Part shown: one piece after another, positions 35,081 through 44,171 of the stretch
How positions within the stretch are numbered: position 1 is the stretch's first letter
Layout: each line of letters starts with the position of its first letter
Assembly: GCF_010119225.1 (NCBI RefSeq)
Contig: NZ_WNKF01000001.1
Location: 1-64,000 of the forward strand
Source: Cyclobacterium roseum
GTDB lineage: Bacteria; Bacteroidota; Bacteroidia; Cytophagales; Cyclobacteriaceae
Direction: 5' to 3'
DNA length: 64,000 bases
Notes under the pieces: generated by a model
The model's input: the letters and a program-made list of their open reading frames with translations, nothing else
What the model was told of the DNA's origin: nothing
Databases searched by the model: none
Program-made: the position numbers and the translations under genes

Positions 35081-35207
35081 AAAAATCCCCCTTGCCCCCT
35101 TGATAAGGGGGATTTGTGCACGTTCGGGCTTACGGAATTTAAAAACCTTGGCGTTTATTAGACCGATTGCATTACCCAATTTCAGCAAAAAATCCCATTT
35201 TCAGCAA
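35081..35207. repeat. Right arm of the 127-bp long-distance inverted repeat
   Basis: Reverse complement of 85-211 with about two differences. The C-rich/G-rich palindrome sits at its left edge (35086-35115). The stretch 35208-35374 up to the ppc stop is otherwise without recognisable features. Confidence 0.85.
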
Positions 35208-35374
35208 CCAGTAATACAAGGTATTATAAATTTAAAATATTCGGAAAAATTCCTCCCGACTCTGGTTTGGACCAGCTCTCTGCCCCCTGAGAGAACGGGG
35301 AAGGCAACTCGTCCTAATAAAGGACACTCAATTATTGTTCAAATACTGCATTGGTTTCACTTTTTTAGCATTCA

Positions 35375-38050
35375 TCAGCCCGTATTCTTTAACCCGCTTG
35401 CAAGGGCAGTAGTAATTTTAAGTAAGCGTGTTACCAGGGGAGAATCCGGTTCTTTGGATGCCCGCCAAAGTTTCAGGTTTTTTAACTGCAACTGGTGCAA
35501 TCCGTGAAGCGCATTTTTCCTGCGGTTGATGCTGTCCAGCAAGCCTATTCTTCGGCTTTCCCTTTCGTTGCCCAGGAGTTTACCGATTTCTTCCAGGCTT
35601 AGCTGGTGTTCGTCCATAATCCATTTGGTAAAGGTCACACCGGTATCCCGGTTTTGAACCAGGGAGGCATACAGGTTCATGATTTCCTGGTCCGCATTCA
35701 GCAGGTTTGTTTCTACCTGAATCAGGATGTATCGCAGAAGCGGCCAGGATTGGGTAGTATCCTGTAATTTTTGGTACAGGTCCGGATGCGACGCGCTTAT
35801 GGTTTTGATGGCACTTCCAATGCCGTACCATCCGGTGAGGTTGAATCGGGATTGGCTCCAGCTAAAGACCCAGGGAATGGCCCGAAGGTCCTCCAGGGAT
35901 CGTTTGCCCGTTCTTCGCGCTGGCCGCGAGCCGATTTTACTAAGTTCCAATACATCAATAGGGGTGGCCTCTCCATAAAATTCCAGAAAATCCGGATGGC
36001 GTATTAATTGCTGATAGTGATTTTGGGCAAATTCAGATAGTTGCTGCAGCGCATCAATGGGGAAATCCGGAATTTCCCTCGGAAATAAGGAATAGCCCGT
36101 CTGCAGGGCCGTGCCTGAAAACAGCATTTCCAGGTTGTAGCCAGCCGTTAGCAGGTTGGCAAATTGCTGGGAGATCGTTTCTCCTTGAACCGTAATTTTG
36201 ATGGACCCCTGCAGGCTACCCTGAGGCATGCTTTCCAAAAAACGGTGGTATTTTCCTCCTCCGCGACTGATGGTTCCCCCGATTCCATGAAAAAACCGCA
36301 GCCGCGTACCATGGGATTTGGCCAGGTCGGTAAGTTTTTGTTCGGCCTGATAGATGTTCCACCTGCTTGCCGTGATCCCACCGTCCTTATTACTATCGCT
36401 GTATCCCAGCATTACCTCCTGAAAGGAAAAATTTCCCGGGTAGGATTCATGGGAAAGGAATTCCCCAAGAACGCTGTCCGATCGCTGCAGATCTTCAATG
36501 GTTTCAAAAAGCGGGACTACCTGATACCTGTTTCGGTCTAAACCGGCTTCCCTCAAAAAGAGGTATACCAATGAGAGGTCACTCAGGGAGCGGGTCATGC
36601 TGACAATAAAGGAACCGATGCCCTCGTCTCCATACTGATCGATGTGATTTTTGACACACTGAAAACTCGCCAATACCTTATCTGCCTCCGGCCCGAAGGT
36701 TTTGCCAGAAAAGGCAAAAGGACGGTTGCTTTTGAGTTCTTCAGTAATAAATGCTACCCGCTCTTGTTCAGACCAGGTGGAATAAGGGGTTAATTCGGAA
36801 AACGTACCTGCCAGAATCTGATCGATGGCTTTTTCATGAAAGGTGCTGTTTTGCCGGATATCCAGTCTGGCCAGGTGAAAACCAAAGCAGGCAACGTGTC
36901 TTTCGACCGGCAATAAAAATTGCTGTACAATGCTGCTTGCATCGATTTCAAGAAGGCTTTCTCGCAGAATTTGAAGATCGCTTATCAACTCTTTGGAATC
37001 GGCATACACTGGTTGCCCGTTTTCCTGAATCGTATGCTCCATTTGTACCAACATCAGGTTAATGAATTGCCTCCAGGGTTCCCGCGGATTTCGTTTCAAA
37101 GCAGATTCGCTTTCATCGCCGAGGAATTCGGCTTTGCCACGTATCTGTTCCCTGAATCCCTGGGGTACCGGATTTCGGATATCCGAGAAGCTCATCTGGG
37201 CCCCCAGGTGCTGCAATTTTTCTTTCACCAGTGCAAGAGCAGTTTGGCGATGTTCCAGCAGCGTACTTCTGGTAAAGTCAGCCGTAACATAGGGATGTCC
37301 ATCCCGATCCCCACCGACCCAACTTCCCAGTTGAAAGTCAGGAAAAGAAGCTGCCGTATCAAATCGGCCAGGGTCAAACCCCATCGCTATCCAGCTTTCC
37401 ATAAGTTGCTGGTCAGCTTGCTGCAAAGCCCGGGGGAAAACCCTTGAAAAATAATGCATCACATTATTCCGCTCCATTTCCAGGGTAGGCTTTTCCAGGT
37501 ATACTTCTCCCGATCGCCACCAGCGCTCCAGTAAGGCCATGATTTCCCTTTCCAGCCCTTGCTTCTCCAGCCGGGAATAGGAGTTGTTCTCCAATTTCAC
37601 CAGATTCAGATAGATTTCCCGGTGTAGTTCCAGAATGGATTTTCGCTTTGCCTCTGTGGGATGGGCTGTTAAAACCGGATAAACCTGGGTGTTTTTAATG
37701 CAATCCAGCATCTGGGTTTCCGTCCATCCCTGGTCCTGCCATCTTGCCAGGGTTTCGCCCCAGGATCCGCGAATAGAGTCAACACCCTTTTCATTGATCC
37801 TATTTCTTCTGCCCTGCACGGCGGCATTTTCTTCGATCAGATTCATTAATTGCAGGTAGATACTTAATACCTGTATGTGCTTTTCTTCCAACTCACCCGC
37901 CTCCCAATTGATTTCGGGGAGTTCGGGCTTTTGGGTAAGGATCTTTTCCAGCTCAAATTCGCCAAGTTGGTGCAATACTTTTTGGAAGCAGCGAGTCAGA
38001 AATTTCAGGTCCTCGTTGGTTTTTTTAAATAGTGGGTTGTCCGTGGCCAT
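35375..38050 (-). CDS. ppc: Phosphoenolpyruvate carboxylase
   Basis: 891 residues, full length for the bacterial enzyme. It converts phosphoenolpyruvate and bicarbonate to oxaloacetate in the cytoplasm, an anaplerotic step. The catalytic His lies in QVYPVLTAHPTEAKRKS (His130) and the second site in VMLGYSDSNKDGG; the glycine-rich FFHGIGGTISRGGGKYHRF follows. The C-terminus ends in LKNTG, matching the NTG end typical of the family. Start ATG 38048-38050 is supported by the length and by MATDNPLFKKTNEDL. It is divergent from the UPF0261 gene, 189 bases apart, and its 3' end abuts the repeat region. It stands alone and does not obviously belong to the degradation loci. Confidence 0.97.
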   Translation of the reverse strand: MATDNPLFKKTNEDLKFLTRCFQKVLHQLGEFELEKILTQKPELPEINWEAGELEEKHIQVLSIYLQLMNLIEENAAVQGRRNRINEKGVDSIRGSWGETLARWQDQGWTETQMLDCIKNTQVYPVLTAHPTEAKRKSILELHREIYLNLVKLENNSYSRLEKQGLEREIMALLERWWRSGEVYLEKPTLEMERNNVMHYFSRVFPRALQQADQQLMESWIAMGFDPGRFDTAASFPDFQLGSWVGGDRDGHPYVTADFTRSTLLEHRQTALALVKEKLQHLGAQMSFSDIRNPVPQGFREQIRGKAEFLGDESESALKRNPREPWRQFINLMLVQMEHTIQENGQPVYADSKELISDLQILRESLLEIDASSIVQQFLLPVERHVACFGFHLARLDIRQNSTFHEKAIDQILAGTFSELTPYSTWSEQERVAFITEELKSNRPFAFSGKTFGPEADKVLASFQCVKNHIDQYGDEGIGSFIVSMTRSLSDLSLVYLFLREAGLDRNRYQVVPLFETIEDLQRSDSVLGEFLSHESYPGNFSFQEVMLGYSDSNKDGGITASRWNIYQAEQKLTDLAKSHGTRLRFFHGIGGTISRGGGKYHRFLESMPQGSLQGSIKITVQGETISQQFANLLTAGYNLEMLFSGTALQTGYSLFPREIPDFPIDALQQLSEFAQNHYQQLIRHPDFLEFYGEATPIDVLELSKIGSRPARRTGKRSLEDLRAIPWVFSWSQSRFNLTGWYGIGSAIKTISASHPDLYQKLQDTTQSWPLLRYILIQVETNLLNADQEIMNLYASLVQNRDTGVTFTKWIMDEHQLSLEEIGKLLGNERESRRIGLLDSINRRKNALHGLHQLQLKNLKLWRASKEPDSPLVTRLLKITTALASGLKNTG

Positions 38051-38239
38051 GTTTTTGTTGACTGGTTGGTGAATAAATAGGAAACTTAAATATAACAGAT
38101 GGCAGCATGGAATGAAAATACAGAACCGTTACAAATTCGATGGAAGGCTTTGCTTACCGGATAAAATGTACTTGAACCCGATTTTTTCGAATGTATTTTT
38201 ATTCCTATATTCATGTGATAAGCAATAAAACCTAGCCCT

Positions 38240-39472
38240 ATGCCGCCTTCCTTTCCTGCCTTTTTCGTTTTGGGATGTTTTGATACCAAAGGAGAAGTAT
38301 TTGCACATTTGCGCGAACAACTTCTGGCAAGGGGTGAATCCGTCCTTTGTATCAACGCAGGAATTTTCGGCAGTACCGATTTGTTTCCGGTGGATGTGGA
38401 AGCCGATTACCTGGCCAATCTAGCAGGAAGCTCGCTTCACGATCTCCGTGAAAAAAATGACCGTGGTCTTGCATTGGAGGTGATGGCCCGGGGAGCCGGT
38501 GAACTTTTCCGCAGTTTTCCGGGGCAAATCAAGGGCGTTATCGGAATGGGAGGCGGTGGAGGGACCTACCTGTTACTCAAAGCCATGCAGGTCTTGCCCC
38601 TCGGCCTGCCCAAAATCTGCATTTCCACCCTGGCTACCCGGGATGTATCGCATTTGGTAGGAGTGAAGGATATTGTATTGATGCCTTCGGTGGTGGATGT
38701 GGCGGGCTTGAATGCGATTATCCGTCCAATCATCGATCAGGCAGCGGCCGCCCTGTCTGCCATGTCGAAGGTTCCGAAGCAAAGGAAAACCACTGGCAAA
38801 GGAACCCTCGCCATCAGCATGTTTGGAAATACCACCGACTGCGTAAATGAATGCACCCGGATGCTGCAAGAGAAGGGGTATGAGGTGATGGCTTTCCATG
38901 CTAACGGAGTGGGGGGGAAGGCCATGGAAGCCTTAATCCGTGAAGGAGTATTTGATGCGGTACTGGATCTAACCACTACCGAATTGGCAGACGAACGGTG
39001 TGGCGGGATCTTAAGTGCCGGACCGGATCGACTGAGGGCTGCAGCTGAAATGGGTATTCCCAACCTGCTGGCTCCCGGTTGTCTGGACATGGTCAATTTT
39101 GGCCCTAGGGAAAGCGTTCCTGAAACCTACAAGGACAGGCTTTTCTACCAATGGGCACCTGATGTGACGTTGATGCGGACCAACGAAGAAGAGAACTTTA
39201 CCCTCGGGAAAGTGATCGCGGAAAAACTTAATAGGAGCAAAAACAAAGCAAAGACAAAAGTGCTCATTCCGTCAAAAGGCTTTTCCCAGTTGGATGCTCC
39301 GGGAAATTATTTTCACGATGAAAAGTGCGTAAAGGCCTTTGAAAAGGCCCTGAAAACCCATCTGGATCCGGAAATAGAATGCATCCCTGTAGCCTTGCCG
39401 GTTAATGATGTGGCTTTTGCAAAGGAGGCGGTAGCCATAATGCTGGATATGCTAGAAGGGAAAAAACCCTAA
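38240..39472 (+). CDS. UPF0261 / Tm-1-like ATP-binding protein
   Basis: 410 residues, no signal peptide. The UPF0261 family signature is clear: FFVLGCFDTKGEVFAHLREQ at the N-terminus, GVIGMGGGGGTYLLLKAMQV (glycine-rich, near residues 98-117), KICISTLATRDVSHLVGVKD, VLMPSVVDVAGLNAI, then MAFHANGVGGKAMEALIREG, and DLTTTELADERCGGILSAGP. The family contains the N-terminal domain of the plant Tm-1 virus-resistance protein; bacterial members are of unknown function, perhaps binding ATP or a related ligand. It precedes an M14 peptidase by 135 bases with a palindrome between them, so co-transcription is uncertain. Confidence 0.9.
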   Translation: MPPSFPAFFVLGCFDTKGEVFAHLREQLLARGESVLCINAGIFGSTDLFPVDVEADYLANLAGSSLHDLREKNDRGLALEVMARGAGELFRSFPGQIKGVIGMGGGGGTYLLLKAMQVLPLGLPKICISTLATRDVSHLVGVKDIVLMPSVVDVAGLNAIIRPIIDQAAAALSAMSKVPKQRKTTGKGTLAISMFGNTTDCVNECTRMLQEKGYEVMAFHANGVGGKAMEALIREGVFDAVLDLTTTELADERCGGILSAGPDRLRAAAEMGIPNLLAPGCLDMVNFGPRESVPETYKDRLFYQWAPDVTLMRTNEEENFTLGKVIAEKLNRSKNKAKTKVLIPSKGFSQLDAPGNYFHDEKCVKAFEKALKTHLDPEIECIPVALPVNDVAFAKEAVAIMLDMLEGKKP

Positions 39473-39495
39473 GGATAGTAGTCAACAAGCGTGAA

Positions 39496-39530
39496 TAGAC
39501 CTGACAGGTTTTTAAAACCTGTCAGGTCTA
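39496..39530. repeat. Perfect 17-bp palindrome
   Basis: TAGACCTGACAGGTTTT (39496-39512), one central base, then AAAACCTGTCAGGTCTA (39514-39530). It lies 24 bases after the UPF0261 stop and can act as a terminator. I know the ACCTGACAGGTTTT motif as a dispersed palindrome in Bacteroidota genomes. Confidence 0.75.
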
Positions 39531-39607
39531 ATACGAAACCTATTCCACGTATTATTAGGGGTGTTCTCTTTATATTTCTATAAATTGCCTTGAAATTAAC
39601 TGTTTGA

Positions 39608-40771
39608 ATGTTAAAACCCAACCCAATGAACACAGCCTTTTCTTTGTCAGCTCTCCTGTTGACTTTCTGCTTTTTGGCCGGAAGTACGTTCTCCCAGCCC
39701 TTACCCGAGCCCGGAGATCCGGAAAACCCTTCGGATATACCCGACTTTTATAAATCCCGCTTGTCGGATATCGAAACGGAACTGGCGCTGCTCGAAAAAG
39801 GAAAAGTCGAACGCATTGCCTACTCGGCAGGAGGCTTACCCCTGTACGCCGTTTTCTATGGAGAAAAGGAGGATTTTCGTAGTCAGGCGAATTATAACTC
39901 GGCAGTAGCGGCGCGGAATCCGGCCTTTTTTGCCGAAAAGAGCTCAGATACCAAACCGGTGGTTTACTTTATCGGCCCGGTTCACGGGCAGGAAGGGGAA
40001 GGAATTTCCGGTCTGGTTAACTTGTTGCATATCGCCGAAACGGGCAGTGATTACCGGGGCAGGGAATGGCCGGAGCTGCAGGCCTTCTTTGACGAGTTTC
40101 GGGTAATCATCGTTCCCAGTGGCAATCCGGATGGAAGGAGAAGAAATCCCTACGATACCTTTAAAGGACTCCCTGAAGAAATCATGACCAAATACGGGCA
40201 GGGTACCCGGCAGGACGGTACACTCTGGCGCTGGCCAGGAGCCAAATCACTGCATCCCATGAAAGGAGATTTGGGTATTTTGGGTGCCTACTTTAATGAC
40301 AACGGCATCAATATCATGCACGACGATTTTTTTGATCCCATGGCCGCGGAAACCAAAGCTATCATGCAGTTGGCCAAAGAGGAGGTCCCCGACCTGAGTG
40401 TTTCCCTGCACTCCTGCTCCTGCACTCCTTTTGTAATCCAGAACAGTCATGCCCCTCTTTTTATGAAAAAGCGGATTGCCGATTTTGCCCAACAACTGAA
40501 CCAGGCTTTTATTGCCGGCGACCTGCCCCACAGGCCCGAAAACTGGGGACTGAGTCTGGAAGACGACGATCCGAAATTTCCTCCAAGGGCCTCCTTTAAC
40601 CTGGTAAGTGCCCTGCACCATGCCAGTGGAACCATGGCCTTTACCTTCGAAAGCCCACACGGAACCCTGGAAGACGGCACCAACTACGAGGAACTACTGG
40701 ACATTCAACTGGTCCTGTACCGGGAAATTTTTTCCTACATTCGGGACAACCGGTTGATTTGGGAAAAGTAA
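39608..40771 (+). CDS. Secreted M14-family zinc carboxypeptidase
   Basis: 387 residues with a signal peptide (to about residue 29). Zinc ligands are visible in IGPVHGQEGEG (H-x-x-E; residues near 124-127) and a His in VSLHSCSCTPF; the catalytic Glu candidate lies in MAFTFESPHGTLEDG. The specificity-determining region around IIVPSGNPDGRRRNPYDTFK is family-typical. It removes C-terminal amino acids or cleaves gamma-linked peptides such as peptidoglycan fragments; which is not clear. ATG 39608 is used, and the next ATG at 39626 would also give a signal peptide. It precedes the sulfatase by 53 bases. Its presence at the head of a sulfatase cluster may relate to removal of peptide from proteoglycan-like or cell-wall substrates; that is speculative. 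Confidence 0.85.
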   Translation: MLKPNPMNTAFSLSALLLTFCFLAGSTFSQPLPEPGDPENPSDIPDFYKSRLSDIETELALLEKGKVERIAYSAGGLPLYAVFYGEKEDFRSQANYNSAVAARNPAFFAEKSSDTKPVVYFIGPVHGQEGEGISGLVNLLHIAETGSDYRGREWPELQAFFDEFRVIIVPSGNPDGRRRNPYDTFKGLPEEIMTKYGQGTRQDGTLWRWPGAKSLHPMKGDLGILGAYFNDNGINIMHDDFFDPMAAETKAIMQLAKEEVPDLSVSLHSCSCTPFVIQNSHAPLFMKKRIADFAQQLNQAFIAGDLPHRPENWGLSLEDDDPKFPPRASFNLVSALHHASGTMAFTFESPHGTLEDGTNYEELLDIQLVLYREIFSYIRDNRLIWEK

Positions 40772-40824
40772 TCGGCTATCTTTCTTTCTAATTGAGAGTA
40801 CATTCTATTGAAACCAATTAAAGC

Positions 40825-42360
40825 ATGATGCATTTCAGGTATCTTATCGTTTTTTGTTTTTGTTTGGCCATTAAGGCCATGGCGCAGGAAAACACCCGAC
40901 CTAATATTGTTTATATCCTTGCTGACGACATGGGTATCGGCGATGCCTCCTGTTACAACTCCGATGCCGCTTTTACCACGCCGAATATTGATCGCCTGGC
41001 AAGTGAGGGGTTGAAATTTACGGATGCACATACCAGCTCTGCGGTATGCACGCCGACCCGGTATGGAATCCTGACCGGCCGGTACAACTGGCGTTCGGAA
41101 TTGAAAAACGGGGTGTTGGGTGGATTTTCGGCTCCCCTGATTTCAAATGAGCGGCTCACAGTAGGGGATTACCTGCAGGAGGCTGGCTACCATACCGCCT
41201 TCGTGGGAAAATGGCACCTGGGATGGGACTGGTCCTTCAAACAAGAATATGAGCATATAAACAACCTGAATAAGATCCTGGAGGTGGATTATACCCAGCC
41301 CATCCAAAATGGTCCAAACGACAGGGGATTTATTTATTCCTATGGTATCAGCAGTTCGCTGGATATTCCTCCTTACGTCTACCTGGAAAACGATCGGGTG
41401 ACCGCCCTGCCCGACCGAAGAACCGTCAATGCAGACGAAAAGGGCTTTTGGAGAGATGGACCCACCGGTTCGGATTTTGACCATACGTTAACGTTGTCGC
41501 ACCTGACTGAAAAAGCAGTAAGCTACATTGACCGGCAGGCAAGTTCGGCTGATCCGTTCTTCCTTTATTTCGCACTACCTGCACCACATACCCCAATATT
41601 ACCCCTTACCGAATTTATGGGTAAAAGCAACTCGAATATGTACGGTGATTTTATGTTGCAGGTAGACGATGTGGTCGGACAGATCATTGGGGCTCTGGAG
41701 GAAAAAGGGGTGCTGGAGAATACGATGATTATTTTCACCTCGGATAATGGCTGCTCCCCACGGGCAGATTACCCCGAATTGGCGCAGGTCGGGCACGATC
41801 CCAGCAATGGCTGGCGGGGCCACAAGGCGGATATATACGAAGGAGGCCACCGGGTACCCTTTTTGGTGCACTGGCCGGAGAAAATTGCTGCCGGCGGCAC
41901 TTCAGATCAGCTTATCTGCACCACCGACCTAATGGCTACAGCGGCCGAAATGTTGGGGAAGCCACTTCCGGAAAATGCAGGTGAAGATAGCTTTAGCTTT
42001 TTCCCTACCCTCATGCAGGGAAATTCGGATTCCGAAAGGACTTCTATCGTCCACCATTCCATCGAAGGCCGTTTTGCGATTCGCAGAGGGGACTGGAAAC
42101 TGATTTGTTGGCCCGGTTCCGGGGGCTGGACCGAACCGCTTACCAGAAACGGCCTGGAAGACTTACCGGATTTTCAGCTATACAACCTGGCTACCGATCC
42201 CGGAGAAGAAAATAACCTGGTGGATCGGTATCCTGAGAGAGTGGAGGACTTAAAACAAGAACTGATTACATTAATAAAAATGGGTAGAAGTACACCGGGT
42301 CCGAAGCAAAAAAACGACGGCCCTGAAATCTGGGATCAGGTAAGCTGGGCCTATCCATAA
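40825..42360 (+). CDS. Secreted sulfatase (CTPTR signature)
   Basis: 511 residues, signal peptide to about residue 20 (KAMAQ). Metal ligands begin with NIVYILADDMGIGDASCYNS, the formylglycine Cys is 75 in CTPTRYGILTGRYNWRS, then FVGKWHLGWDW and IIFTSDNGCSPRADYP. The CTPTR variant (Thr for the usual Ser) with RYNWRS is typical of one subgroup of family S1 arylsulfatases that I know from marine Bacteroidota, acting on galactose- or hexosamine-sulfate esters; the assignment is by motif only. The C-terminal domain shows the usual small beta-sheet (FAIRRGDWKLICWPGSGG). It lies 53 bases downstream of the M14 peptidase and 81 upstream of the toroid protein. Confidence 0.93.
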   Translation: MMHFRYLIVFCFCLAIKAMAQENTRPNIVYILADDMGIGDASCYNSDAAFTTPNIDRLASEGLKFTDAHTSSAVCTPTRYGILTGRYNWRSELKNGVLGGFSAPLISNERLTVGDYLQEAGYHTAFVGKWHLGWDWSFKQEYEHINNLNKILEVDYTQPIQNGPNDRGFIYSYGISSSLDIPPYVYLENDRVTALPDRRTVNADEKGFWRDGPTGSDFDHTLTLSHLTEKAVSYIDRQASSADPFFLYFALPAPHTPILPLTEFMGKSNSNMYGDFMLQVDDVVGQIIGALEEKGVLENTMIIFTSDNGCSPRADYPELAQVGHDPSNGWRGHKADIYEGGHRVPFLVHWPEKIAAGGTSDQLICTTDLMATAAEMLGKPLPENAGEDSFSFFPTLMQGNSDSERTSIVHHSIEGRFAIRRGDWKLICWPGSGGWTEPLTRNGLEDLPDFQLYNLATDPGEENNLVDRYPERVEDLKQELITLIKMGRSTPGPKQKNDGPEIWDQVSWAYP

Positions 42361-42441
42361 TTTTTTGAAAAGCTTTCTTTTTCAGAAGGCAAAAATTGGT
42401 ATATTCAAATCTTGGTAAATACCCAAAAATAACCTCGTTTC

Positions 42442-44160
42442 ATGAAACGGAGAACGTTTATTCGTAAAAACGGACAAGTGGCCCTGTTGGCTCCTTTGGT
42501 ACCCGCCGCTTTACCTTCCCTTTTTACTGCAGGGAATCAGCCTGATGAAAAGCCGGAATGGCTCCAGAAAATGATCGTCAATAACGACGCTTCCCTGGAA
42601 AGGGTACAGCAACGGTATGTATCGGATCCGGACTCTCCCCATTACGGGGACGTTTTGGATGGGTATGGAATGCCCTCGCCTCATGCCGCTACAAGCTTTC
42701 TGAAAACGGGTATTTGCGCCCTGATAAGTCCCGAATCTGCCTACCATGCCGATGCCGGGCTGGTGGAAAGGTTGAGCCATGCAGCTGAATTTCTTTTCGG
42801 TTTGCAGCATGAAGACGGGACCATTGATTTGCTGTCAACCAATTTTCATTCCACTCCCGATACCGGGTTTATTGTCAAATGGCTGGCACCTGTCTGGCGT
42901 TTGCTGGAAAATAGTTCCGTGCCGGAAAAAAGTACCATCACCGTTCCCCTCAAGCAATTTCTGTTGCAGGCTGGAGAGGCACTAAAGGTAGGCGGCATTC
43001 ATACCCCCAACCATCGCTGGGTAGTGTGTTCGGCACTAGCGGAATTATACAAAATCGAGCAGGATCCGGCCTATTTGGCCCGTGCCGAACGTTGGCTTTC
43101 CGAGGGAATTGATATGGATGCAGACGGTCAGTATGAGGAAAAAAGCAGCTATATTTATTCATCTCTCAGTAACCGGGTGTTAATTAGCACGGCACGGGGA
43201 TTCGATAAGCCGGAACTGTATGCCTATGTGCGCCGAAATCTGGACATGAATTTTTATTACCTGCACCCGAACGGGGAGATTGTCACCGAAGCTTCCGGAA
43301 GGCAGGATAATTCTATTATTGGAACGCTTGAAAAATATTATTATCCGTATCGGTACATGGCACTCAAGGATGGGAACGGACAATATGCGGCCGCCTGTAG
43401 ACTTATTGAAGCGACCGCTTTCGAGAAAACTACCGGATTCTTATATTATTTTCTGGAAGACAAGGACTTGTGGAAAGAGTTGCCGGAACCGAAACCACTG
43501 CCAATTTCTTATGCCAGGGTATTTCGACATTCAAATCTGGCCCGAATACGTAGAGGGAACTACGATGCGTCCATCCTGATGGGTAGCCCGGTGTTTTTCA
43601 CCTTTCACAAATCTTCGCTGGCACTTCAGGGAATCCGGTTTGCCAGTGCTTTTTTCGGAAAAGGGCAATTTGTATCGGAAAGTCTGGAAGAAGAAAATAG
43701 CAGCTATATTCTCAGCAGCTATTTGAGAGGACCCTATTACCAGCCCTTTCCAAAGGACAAAATCCCCGGGGATGGGGATTGGTCTAAAATGCCCCGATCG
43801 GAACGACCTCAATCCGAAGTCCAGGAACTCTACAGTCGGGTTACCATTCGCGAAGTGGAGCAGGGGTTTTCGTTGGAGATCAGCATTGAGGGCACCGAGC
43901 GGGTGCCGGTGGCACTGGAACTTATTTTCAGACCCGGGGGCACCTTTGTGGGGACGGTTCCTCACGAAGAACTGGAGGACACGTATTATCTGAAAGAAGG
44001 GGTGGGGAAATACTCCCATGCTGGTTCGGCCATTCACTTTGGCCCTGGCCAGCATCAGCACCGCTGGGTGCAACTAAGGGGAGCTTTACCAAAACAGGAT
44101 GCTCCGACTGTTTTTCTAACTGGGTTTACACCTTTTCATCAAACGTTACAAATCACTTGA
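42442..44160 (+). CDS. Tat-exported toroid / polysaccharide-lyase-like protein
   Basis: 572 residues. The start MKRRTFIRKNGQVALLAPLV is a twin-arginine-like signal. Residues 35-360 form an alpha-helical toroid-like region (VERLSHAAEFLFGLQHEDGT, LKQFLLQAGEALKVGGIHTP, NHRWVVCSALAELYKIEQDP, YIYSSLSNRVLISTARGFDK); the rest is beta-sandwich. The N-H-R-W block and the later E-x-x-x-x-R-x-D-N resemble lyases with Asn/His catalysis, but I cannot assign a PL or GH family. An exported folded enzyme acting on the sulfated or desulfated polysaccharide of this locus is the likely role. It has 81 bases to the preceding sulfatase; its stop is 11 bases before the ATG of the next one. Confidence 0.6.
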   Translation: MKRRTFIRKNGQVALLAPLVPAALPSLFTAGNQPDEKPEWLQKMIVNNDASLERVQQRYVSDPDSPHYGDVLDGYGMPSPHAATSFLKTGICALISPESAYHADAGLVERLSHAAEFLFGLQHEDGTIDLLSTNFHSTPDTGFIVKWLAPVWRLLENSSVPEKSTITVPLKQFLLQAGEALKVGGIHTPNHRWVVCSALAELYKIEQDPAYLARAERWLSEGIDMDADGQYEEKSSYIYSSLSNRVLISTARGFDKPELYAYVRRNLDMNFYYLHPNGEIVTEASGRQDNSIIGTLEKYYYPYRYMALKDGNGQYAAACRLIEATAFEKTTGFLYYFLEDKDLWKELPEPKPLPISYARVFRHSNLARIRRGNYDASILMGSPVFFTFHKSSLALQGIRFASAFFGKGQFVSESLEEENSSYILSSYLRGPYYQPFPKDKIPGDGDWSKMPRSERPQSEVQELYSRVTIREVEQGFSLEISIEGTERVPVALELIFRPGGTFVGTVPHEELEDTYYLKEGVGKYSHAGSAIHFGPGQHQHRWVQLRGALPKQDAPTVFLTGFTPFHQTLQIT

Positions 44161-44171
44161 AATTCGCAAAT

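Noticed and set aside
4-35507. Shared peptide beginning MIRGICARSGLRNLKTLAFI read near 4-192 and 35100-35507
   Set aside because: It is identical only because the DNA is an inverted repeat; it is translation of repeat sequence, not a conserved small protein.
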